Positions 56,241-64,000 of a DNA stretch of 64,000 nt are shown here, one piece after another. Each line of letters starts with the position of its first letter. Position 1 is the first letter of the stretch. Both the position numbers and the translations under genes were made by a program. The stretch comes from Siphonodentalium dalli (Eukaryota > Mollusca > Scaphopoda > Gadilida > Siphonodentaliidae). A model generated the notes under the pieces. That model was not told where the DNA came from, made no database searches, and worked only from the letters and a program-made list of their open reading frames with translations. The DNA is taken from contig CP136065.1 of NCBI GenBank assembly GCA_032622095.1, positions 41,267,503-41,331,502 on the forward strand, given 5' to 3'.

Positions 56241-56296
56241 TCACAGTTCAATTAATGGTTATAATTATAATGATGCTGTAAGCAGCACATTGTTAA

Positions 56297-56675
56297 CCCT
56301 TTACCCAACAAACCGGCCAAATAAAGCTTCAACAGCCTAAAATATCTTCGGTCTGTCTCAATAGAACCATACAAATATGGATATCATTGGAATCGGCTCC
56401 TTGACCACATTGTGATAGTTAGTTATGCCCTGTGCCAATGCATTCTCTTATATATGCGAGTCGACCATAGGTCGCCTCGCATATATAAGAGAATGCATTG
56501 GCCTAAAAAAATCTTTTTTTAACACTTTTTACCATTTTTTCTTACATTCTTTAACAATTTTATAATTTGTAATGTGTTAAGCCAATGCATTCTCTTATAT
56601 ATGCGAGGCGACCTATGGTCGACTCGCATATATAAGAGAATGCATTGGCACAGGGCCATTCTGTTGGGTAAAGGG
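56297..56675. mobile_element. piggyBac-type MITE (379 bp), sister of 6432-6821
   Basis: CCCTTTACCCAACAAACCGG ... CTGTTGGGTAAAGGG, TTAA at 56293-56296 and 56676-56679. It is nearly identical to the copy 50 kb upstream, apart from a short internal deletion (one AAAACCGGCC unit) and a few substitutions. Confidence 0.92.
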
Positions 56676-56741
56676 TTAAAATGGTGTTCAGTCCCACTAT
56701 GCTCAGGAGGAGGCGGAACTTGAATAACATTATTTGAGCTG

Positions 56742-57191
56742 GTGGTGGTAACAGGGAGTGGTAACGCTGGAGCCATGGCCATTGGTGGAACTCGGGCTGA
56801 ACGCTCAAATTTTCACCGCCCGGCGCAGGTTGGAAAGTTGGTGTCAGATCTTCGCAAAGACCCGATGTCTCTGCCCACTTCTTACGTGGAGCCATGGTGC
56901 TTACTAGTAAATTGTGTGCCTGGAACAGAAGTAAAATTTGTGAAAGAAAATGTCGTTATCAAGGAAGTGAAAGAGAGTGGAAGAAAATTGACACAACCCA
57001 GGAAGTCGCTACTGGTATTCCAGGGAGACATTACTATTATTCAAGTGCAAGTTGGGCTCGATCTGCCAAATCATGTTCCAATCGAGAATGTTTATGCATT
57101 GAGTCTCGAAATAAATGGGGTGTTCAATTTTGTCCGATCCTTCTTCTTCTTTCTAAGAAAATGTTCCCAGTTCATTTGGAAGTCTCTGTAG
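56742..57191 (+). CDS. Uncertain open frame, 149 codons
   Basis: It contains KFVKENVVIKEVKESGRKLT and then GLDLPNHVPIENVYALSLEI. The latter segment is also readable, diverged, at 57346-57414 (ENVFALSLE), because block C is repeated. The opposite strand encodes an alternative Pro-rich frame (MAPRKKWAETSGLCEDLTPT; VIQVPPPPEHSGTEHHF), equally without a known domain. I cannot decide which strand, if either, is coding. Confidence 0.2.
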   Translation: MVVTGSGNAGAMAIGGTRAERSNFHRPAQVGKLVSDLRKDPMSLPTSYVEPWCLLVNCVPGTEVKFVKENVVIKEVKESGRKLTQPRKSLLVFQGDITIIQVQVGLDLPNHVPIENVYALSLEINGVFNFVRSFFFFLRKCSQFIWKSL

Positions 57192-58216
57192 CATTCTGTT
57201 AGACCCCTCATGTATATTATCCTGTACCAGACTGTTCATGAGCAAATCGAGTAAAGTCCTTGGTGTTACTTTATGTATCCCTCTCTGAAACTCATCTATT
57301 AATCTCAGAGGTTACTTCTTCAGTACCTCAAGGAAGTTCAGTTAGGCTCGATCTGCGAATTGTTCATTTTCCATTCGAGAATGTTTTTGCACTGAGTCTC
57401 GAAAATCAATGGGGTATTCTATTTTTGTCTTCTTCTTGACTCGGAACTTTTGTATCTGTATCAAGTATATTTAAGTCAGCGCTACTTCAGTTGAGAATGT
57501 TGTCCATCATAGCGAGCGAACTATTTATATAATTATCGTCGTTGTGCTCATTTTAGGTAACTTCTTGTGGTGAACTACATCCTGGAAAGCAATTACACTC
57601 CTGTAAAGGAGCTAACCCGTGCTATTTCCTATTTCCCACTCCTATGGGAGTTGATGTTTTTTTTCGTCCATGAATAGTTCAGCCAAATTGTCGGTAAACA
57701 GCAGATCCCTCAATCTGAACAGCCATCAGTTGTCTTGCTGCCAATCAAAATCAAAGTAGAGCACAGGGTTCCCACACCTGAGACAAAGCTAAATTCAAGG
57801 AGTTTTCCAGGAGTTTTCCAGGAGTTATGAGGAAAATTCAAGTAGTCAATACTAATACTAAGGTACCATATATTTTTGTTGTCACTTACAATGTTTTTAG
57901 GTGTAATGTTACACTAAACCGAAAGGGTAATAACACAGCCTGTTCTAGTTGTTGCAGTTAGACCTCTGGGCCCTTATATAATAGTCAAAAAGAGACAACT
58001 TTGCAATCTTGTATGTTATACTATAACCATACCTTACTATGTCTACCATTATATTATGTGAATGGAAATATCTTACCATTATACATTTTAACAGCTGCAC
58101 CAAACATCTAATAACGAACATCTATGTGCATAAATCCAAAGTCAGTTTTGTAATATAAGAACATATATACTGTGATAATACACTATTTACACGCCTCACT
58201 GTCTAGTAAATCTGGT

Positions 58217-60575
58217 TTAGTTATTTTTGAGTTCGTTTAATTTGTCATCAAGCTGCTTGGTGGCTGCTGCAAGCAACTCTTTTTTCTCCTTGGCAGTTTT
58301 CCTAAGGCTGTTTGATTTTACTATGAAGTCTAGTTTCCTACTTGTTTCTGCCTTATCTGCAAAATCATCAGCTGACTGCTTCAACAGTTTAATATCCTCC
58401 TCCAGTCTCCTTCTTTTCTTTTTGATACAGTCAATTTCATCGATTGTGGCCTTACGTTTCAGAGATTGGGCTGTGATTTCCTTTGCTCTTCTCTGACTGT
58501 CCAAGTATGCATGGTATTTCAGTCTGGCACTGGTGGCAGATACCAATAGCAGTTTTGTAATAATCACATTATCAAGTCCCTCAATTTCAATCAAATAGTC
58601 CTTGATAACACGCTGAGACACCAATGATTCCTTTTTCAAATTCTCCACTTCAAGTTGTTTATTTGTCGAAAAACCCCTCTCAACAGCTGCCTGTCCATGT
58701 GATAAGACAAGCATGGCTTTTACAATCTTCCACAACTTGCCGTATTGGGGATCTCCTGCCAATTTTGAATACAATAAGTCATCTATCCTGTCAGTGATGT
58801 AATTAAATTTCTTGAATCTTTCGTCAAGTAATGCCTCAGAAATAAAGTCACGCCTTTGTTTTATGATATCATCACAATCAGCTTCCACTACATAATTGTA
58901 TTCACACAGATGGAAAAGAATTCTCTTCATGTATTGTGTGCATTTCTCTTTCTTTCCGTAATTAGTTGGATCTAAACAAGCCATATTTTGAACAATTGAA
59001 TACTTCAGTGGTGATTTTTCCACTATTTTGGCAACAAGTTTTATCAAGAAGTTACGGCAATCTATCCTGAACTCCAACCGTCCTTTATCACTCACCCTCT
59101 TGTTTGACATTAGCTTCCCTAGCTGTTGCTCGGCACAATAACCCACGTTAATCTTTGAATAATCTTTCCATGTTGTTTTGTCAGTCACATCAATTGATAC
59201 CAGTTTTTTCACGTCAGTAGCATCACTTAATGTTGCATCTTTTACAAACCTTGCAAGAACGTCCCGCAGTAATTTCTCGATGTCTTTACGTAAGAAGGGC
59301 ACCATAGGTTTATCAGTCTGATATCTAACTAAGAAAGGGTGTACTTCCTTGACAACTGACTGATAAAAATATGCCTTTGCCAAAAATAGATCATCTTTCA
59401 CTGCAGCTGCGATGACCTCCATCGATTTTGTTTTTGGGTCCGGAATCTTTCTAGTCGTTACTGCATCAACATATTTTTTAATAGATGGCCACATCTTAAG
59501 AGCCCTGTCAATAACTGGCAGATTTTCTACCCAGCGGTGCTTACAATACTTTGCTGCCAGTTATTTTGGTGAAGTCCTCTCTTCTGGCTGGAGTGTCCTT
59601 GAATAGGTAGTACATGCTGGATAGAATACTGTCAACACTCCACCCAGTCGCAACTGCACCTCCCAAAAATGCACCATGAATTACATGCAAGCCACAACTG
59701 CCAATGTCGATTAGCTCAGAGTTACCGTCACGTTTCAGTTCATCCTGCATCATTTTAAAGAACCGCCAATTGACATTAGGCCCGTCCATTGATATCTGAA
59801 TTAAATTTTTTAATTGCAAGTCTTTAATGCACGAATTAAATTTGTCAAATAAATCTTGAGCAGTTGCATGACCCATAAATTCAGTGCCAATATAACGTGT
59901 CACCACTTGGTCACCCCTCCAGTATCTTACATGGACATCCAATTGTTTTTCCTGTAGTTTCTTGTTTAGGCTTTTGTCAAATAACAACACGAACACAGAC
60001 TCCTTATTTATAACATCCTTCAGTAAGCCTGACAAATAAGGTGCAATGCCAAAACAGGTTAAATATTTACTCTTGGATTCTCCACATGCAAATGTTTTAG
60101 CCACCTGACTATCTGGAAACATTTTTTGGAATAACTTGTTTGTCTTTTCAGATGACCGGTACGAGTAATTGTCATCAATCATTTTCATACACCACAGTAT
60201 CTCTGCCGTCAGTGTATCGGTTTTAGCTGCTGCCGCGGAAATAGGCAATTGCGACTGCTGCGTGGGTACATTTTGATTTGTCATACTAGCATTGCTTGTA
60301 GAAGGAATGGTACTGTTATTTGCTGAAGATGCTGGCATTTGATAATTAAAGTTGGCAAGCGTCTGCGATGAAGTCTGTCCGCCACTGGCTGTCCTGTGCT
60401 TTTTTGATTTGGTGTGGCTGACCAACGCCGATTCACCCATATTCGCTACATCAAACGAACTTTTGCAAAGGACACAATACGCACGATGTTTATCTGAACC
60501 ATGACGCTGAACCCATAGTTTGTATTGATCCTTTGTTAGCCAATCCGGATTAAAAATACACTTCCCACCGGGCAT
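58217..60575 (-). CDS. hAT transposase, one frameshift from intact
   Basis: The likely start is at 60575 (MPGGKCIFNPDWLTKDQYKL). An N-terminal zinc finger follows, YCVLCKSSFDVANMGESALV then SHTKSKKH (C-x2-C...H-x4-H), then a Ser/Thr/Gln-rich linker. The RNase-H-like domain has VFVLLFDKSLNKKLQEKQLD (first Asp) and LIQISMDGPNVNWRFFKMM (second Asp). Segment 1 stops at 59541. A small deletion shifts the frame near 59555, and segment 2 (59554-58217) opens AKYCKHRWVENLPVIDRALK MW. The C-terminal hAT motif is intact: LVLSHGQAAVERGFSTNKQL then EVENLKKESLVSQRVIKDYL. A Lys/Glu-rich coiled coil ends the protein (LEEDIKLLKQS; KLNELKNN). The motif set and length are normal for an autonomous hAT, so loss of activity here may be recent. 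Confidence 0.9.
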
Positions 60576-60875
60576 TGTTATTGACAAAAGAATTTGACAC
60601 AATTTTCACACTTCACGCACGTGTGTAAAACACAAAAGATATCCCATAATTTAACTTCTTCCTGGTAAAAATATACAATAATAGATTGGGGATTTCCAGT
60701 GTTACTGCATACCCCAACTATAGTCTGTTTCATTATAAATGCTCTGTATGTGGTAGACATAATTTGTCGCTAGATTGGCGACTACGGAAGATTCTAAATA
60801 AATATTATTAACATTAAAAGGGCATCATGAACCAATAATACTAAAATTTAAGGAGTTTTCCAGGAGATTCATATA

Positions 60876-60885
60876 CCTTTATATA
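60876..60885 (-). promoter_or_regulatory. TATA-box-like TATATAAAGG upstream of the hAT transposase
   Basis: On the minus strand TATATAAAGG lies about 300 nt before the proposed start at 60575, inside the element end. Pattern only. Confidence 0.3.
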
Positions 60886-61004
60886 TTTAAGGAGTTTTCC
60901 AGGGCCCTTGAAAGGTTATTACCAAATTCAAGGAGTTTCAAGGAATTTCAGGAGGTGTACGAACCCTGAGAGCAAACAAAATATATATACATAAATAGAA
61001 CAAA

Positions 61005-61388
61005 TCACACACCTGCAACAACACACCGACCAGACCTCAAATCATGATCCAACCTGATCCAACGCACGATAGATCCATGGAAACAGATTTTATGCGGACA
61101 GTGAAAACTCAGGAACAACTGTGACTCAGTATCCATCAAGGAAGCAGTATGCTGAATATATTCATCAAGCGTTGAATAAACACACAACGAGTCGTCCGTA
61201 TATTTACGCAAAACATGGGATTTTGGCAACCTGCCTGGACGAGTTGTCTTCAACGGAACATCAAATGAGAAACTGAATTCTTTGTCAGATTTGCACATAT
61301 TAGCGATGGAAAACTGCTGTAATGTTTGCACACGTGTCGCACCCATGATAGCAATCAGCATCACGCATTTGAATATGAGATCTTTCAT
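61005..61388 (-). pseudogene. Tyrosine recombinase-like fragment (DIRS/Crypton type)
   Basis: From 61388: MKDLIFKCVMLIAIMGATRV then QTLQQFSIANM, LKTTRPGRLPKSHVLRKYTD then DSLCVYSTLDEYIQHTASL, QLFLSFHCPHKI and SIVRWIRLDHDL. The first catalytic Arg fits 'GATRVQTL', and the rest follows the core of eukaryotic tyrosine recombinases ('L...G.R...L..., lCp...L..Yl, LF.S....I..WI'). The His-x-x-Arg and catalytic Tyr region is absent: the frame ends at a donor-like GCAG followed by GTGTGT. It begins just outside the hAT right end, so that insertion may have separated the missing C-terminus. Confidence 0.6.
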
Positions 61389-62023
61389 TTAAAAAAAGAA
61401 CACGAAGAAGGATAAAAGAAAATTAGGGTCGGAGAGATAGACGTTTTAGGGTAGGAGGGAAACCACAAACAAAGTCTAAAATAACTGAAAGTAATGGTAA
61501 TTGTAATGTTTGAAGGTAATGGTAATGCGTTTCTTCTCATTTTGAAAATAATGAGAATTTTAATGCAGAAAATGTCAAGTAATGGTAATGGACACATCTC
61601 TGCTGGCAATAGAGTTTAGAAAACACCAAAACAGGAATATGTGCAATGTCTTTCAGAAATGTTTCAATGTCAAAAAACTAAAAGTTTTGGTGTGTCGAGT
61701 GTCGTATCTTCATTCTTTATTTGGCTGTATGTAACAAGCATGTTATTGACCAGTTTTGTCATACCGAATATTGCACGCGGAGCAGTACACAGTGTTGCAC
61801 TGATACTTTCCCTTCATGAAGGAAGGAGTTTCCCAAAAACCAAATTCTTCATAATGTTTATTGGCAATTAGATTCTTGAAGCAAGTTCTGTTTATATACA
61901 GCCTATGACACACATTGCATTTCCAATCCTGGCTAAAGTCTCATTCGCATTCACCTACATAGGAAAATATGCAAATATTGGTAAAAAAAAAAATTAATTC
62001 CGCCCAATAAATTATCTGAAAAT
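61389..62023. other. Unassigned sequence
   Basis: A GTAATGGTAATGG-type simple stretch near 61490-61590. The open frame at 61641-61871 has no recognisable motif. Confidence 0.5.
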
Positions 62024-62468
62024 TTGTTGGATGTCAATCATAATTGCATTCGATGTGTCGGCGACTTGTATACTCCAGTTAATGTCCTCGTTACATTTGT
62101 TGGATGTCAATCATAATGGCATTCGATGTATCGGCAACTTGTATACTACAGTTAATGTCCTCGTTACATTTGTTGGATGTCAATCATAATTGCATTCGAT
62201 GTGTCGGCGACTTGTATACTCCAGTTAATGTCCTCGTTACATTTGTTGGATGTCAATCATAATTGCATTCGATGTGTCGGCGACTTGTATACTCCAGTTA
62301 ATGTCCTCGTTACATTTGTTGGATGTCAATCATAATTGCCTTTGATGTGTCGGTGACTTGTATACTCCAGTTATTGTCCTCGTTCCATTTGTTGGATGTC
62401 AATCATAATTGCATTTGATGTGTCAGTGACTTGTATACTCCAGTTGATGTCCTCGTTACTGAAATCAC
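62024..62468 (+). repeat. 73-bp minisatellite, 6 units
   Basis: GGATGTCAATCATAATTGCA, TTCGATGTGTCGGCGACTTG, TATACTCCAGTTAATGTCCT and CGTTACATTTGTT repeat with a strict 73-bp period (starts at 62029, 62102, 62175, 62248, 62321 and 62394). A solitary unit with the same right neighbour (GAAATCACAAGGTTAA) lies at 38592. Confidence 0.95.
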
Positions 62469-63660
62469 AAGGTTAATAGTATATGCATATTGACCACAAC
62501 AAATTGTCTGATGGTATATATTGACCTTATTTTAATTACTTTTTTCATAGAAAAATCAGTTTACCAGACTGATGCACGTGTAATGCAGTAGTATCGTTGT
62601 GCCTGAAATACAGATTGCTCAGGTTCCCGGTGCTCACATAGTAATATTCATGGTGCATTATGCCAAGCCGTCGGGGCTGTTTTGAAATCCGTAAAGCGCG
62701 AATTTCTGATCCATGAACGCGAAGGTGAGAAACACAAAAGTTTGTAAATTACTTCCGGTGGGGTTGGTGGTTCATACAGCATGCACATGCAACTAGCAGG
62801 GATGTGGCTAGAGGGTTTCCGTTGGGGGGTGTCCACCTTGGCGAAATTCCAACTGCACCCCCCCCCCCCCCCCCATTGAATCAGAATCAGACCAAACACA
62901 AGTTTTGCATAATTCAATTTGCACCCCCTTGCACCTCAGTACTCATGCCTAATATGACATATATTCATAAACCATGGTTCTATATTCCTTGTATGAGAAC
63001 ATTCAGATATTTTAACCTGGAAAATTGCATAAATCCTAACATCTAGTCTAACTCCAGACAAATGCACACGGCTACGGGCAGGAGACACCGGGCTGACCAA
63101 TGTTATTCCAATGTGACCAATGAGGGTCCGGGTGGTAGCAGATTTACGACATGGCAACGTATTTGTTGGTATATATAATTTATTCACAAACAGAAACAGA
63201 AAGCAATGGTATGGATCGACCTTATTTATTAATTAATATATTTAGTCCTCGCTCCCTCTCGTCCACTAACAACGTATTGCTAATTTCACTTCTTCCTCTC
63301 TCCTCACTTCCCTTCACAACCTCTCCTTGTACACTCAACTCGCTTCTGCATCCCTTCTCACCACGCACCAGTCTTCTCTCCCGGCCAACCTCACACATGC
63401 ACACAATCTATGAAACCTGATGAGGTGTGCAGCATACAGTCTACAGGGTGATGCCATTAGAATGTGACAAGCCTGTATCGGCGAGCGTTAGTGGAATGCA
63501 CGAAAATAAATGACCGCTTTGGTTATAAGACCTAGACATATTTAACCCATGCAGTAACATGCTATATATATTGAAATGCCCACAAATACCCCCGCAATTT
63601 TTTTTATTGTCCCCATAAAACAATTACGGTCTGAAAGGTTGTCTTTAATAGCAATACAAT
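62469..63660. other. Unassigned sequence with a poly-C run and pyrimidine tract
   Basis: Poly-C at about 62859-62874 within GCACCCC..; a C/T-rich stretch at 63240-63400 (CTCGCTCCCTCTCGTCC, CTTCCTCTCTCCTCACTTCC). No gene recognised. Confidence 0.6.
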
Positions 63661-64000
63661 TGAAATGGTAACGAAGATATAATAAAACATCAAGTTGTTT
63701 ATGAGGTCCGGATCAGCCTTTCTTATCTTGGTCAGGAATTTCATACGGGTGTATGAATATTTCCTAAGCGACTCCCTTCCCTGTCGTTGGTCATAAAAAT
63801 TCCTTAGGTGAGCAGTAATGGGGACCCTTTCCCCAAACGTCTCTCTTTGTATGTCCAGGACTCGGCCGGGATCTCGTCTTTCCCTCGGGCTCATGTGTCG
63901 TATTTCTTGCTTGGCAGCCCCACCCAAACTTCCGACAATCAGATCTAACTGTTCTTCCCGGTCCAACTGTCGGCTGTCGATTGTCCTGCGGACTTCCTCG
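63661..64000 (-). pseudogene. Retrotransposon/PNMA-like Gag fragment, runs off the right edge
   Basis: The frame is open to the window end. It reads EEVRRTIDSRQLDREEQLDL, IVGSLGGAAKQEIRHMSPRE, RRDPGRVLDIQRETFGERVP, ITAHLRNFYDQRQGRESLRK and YSYTRMKFLTKIRKADPDLI. The 'L...L.G.A...I..L....R..P..V...L...FG...P...L...F....Q....SL..Y...L' pattern is the Gag capsid of Ty3/Gypsy and PNMA-type proteins. After 'DLIN' similarity stops. The start lies beyond the window. It differs in sequence from the Gag fragments at 49.6 and 51.7 kb. Confidence 0.6.

Larger units (their letters stand above)
57764..60968 (-). mobile_element. Nearly complete autonomous hAT element (3,205 bp)
   Basis: The left CAGGGTTCCCACACCTG and right CAGGTG..-type end (GGAGGTGTACGAACCCTG) are the hAT terminal pattern. 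The hexamer AGAGCA directly borders both ends (57758-57763, 60969-60974), a 6-bp target duplication. Subterminal AAGGAGTTTTCCAGGAG repeats lie inside both ends. A transposase of about 790 codons fills the middle. It is the best preserved mobile element of the window. Confidence 0.92.

Noticed and set aside
58227-58496. Plus-strand Ser/Leu-rich open frame
   Set aside because: It is antisense to the Lys/Glu-rich coiled coil of the hAT transposase, which explains its composition.
63151-63420. Pyrimidine-tract open frames on both strands near 63.2-63.4 kb
   Set aside because: Low-complexity composition; no motif or splice signal supports coding.

Overview
This is a eukaryotic, repeat-dominated window. 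It has no operons, and the few genes that can be recognised are split by introns. The palindromic octamers TACATGTA and TACCGGTA are frequent, and the repeat families (minisatellite-bearing elements with AGCTCAAC ends, 150-bp repeats carrying GGGCCATAACTC, hAT, pogo and piggyBac MITEs) are of the kind seen in marine invertebrates. A mollusc, probably a bivalve, is my best guess, but other invertebrates with similar repeats are not excluded. I see no rRNA, no functional tRNA, no CRISPR and no prokaryotic gene.

Layout. 0.1-0.75 kb: a broken hAT-like transposase fragment and a small C2C2 'KPR' exon. 0.73-2.95 kb: a tandem array of about 180-240 bp units, interrupted by a tRNA-derived SINE whose empty site survives in a sister unit. 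4.0-6.2 kb: exons of a BEN-domain gene, two of which join in phase. 5.5-7.05 kb: related foldback MITEs, one carrying a nested piggyBac-type MITE. 7.47-7.9 kb: a strongly self-complementary GTAC-rich tract. 8.2-10.3 kb: a second hAT-like pseudogene whose intron holds a 150-bp tandem repeat. 10.5-11.3 kb: foldback MITEs. 12.7-14.5 kb: a 5'-truncated non-LTR reverse transcriptase on the minus strand. 15.4-17 kb: a decayed BED-finger hAT element. 18.3-18.7 kb: a CCGCGG-rich MITE. 19.2-20.4 kb: a PHD-finger exon with a phase-compatible second exon.

21.04-29.78 kb is an almost perfect 4.37-kb tandem duplication, very recent or an assembly duplicate, with 4-bp AACT microhomology at the breakpoint. 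30-31.2 kb and 33.8-34.6 kb hold minisatellite-bearing elements. 31.47-32.58 kb is a non-autonomous hAT with a perfect 8-bp target duplication. 32.8-37.4 kb has three piggyBac-type MITEs and the 3' part of a pogo-like element. 40.65-47.82 kb is a pogo/Tigger element with TA-flanked terminal repeats. It carries a damaged transposase and a 4-kb minisatellite with a 1,454-bp higher-order duplication. It lies next to a hAT pseudogene (47.8-49.6 kb) that is fused to a Gag fragment. 52.09-53.86 kb is another non-autonomous hAT. 57.76-60.97 kb is a nearly complete autonomous hAT element, with a two-segment transposase and a 6-bp target duplication. 61.0-61.4 kb is a tyrosine-recombinase fragment, 62.0-62.5 kb a 73-bp minisatellite, and a Gag-like fragment runs off the right edge.

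Almost everything codable here belongs to mobile elements. The only candidates for host genes are the BEN exons (4-6.2 kb) and the PHD exon pair (19.5-20.4 kb).
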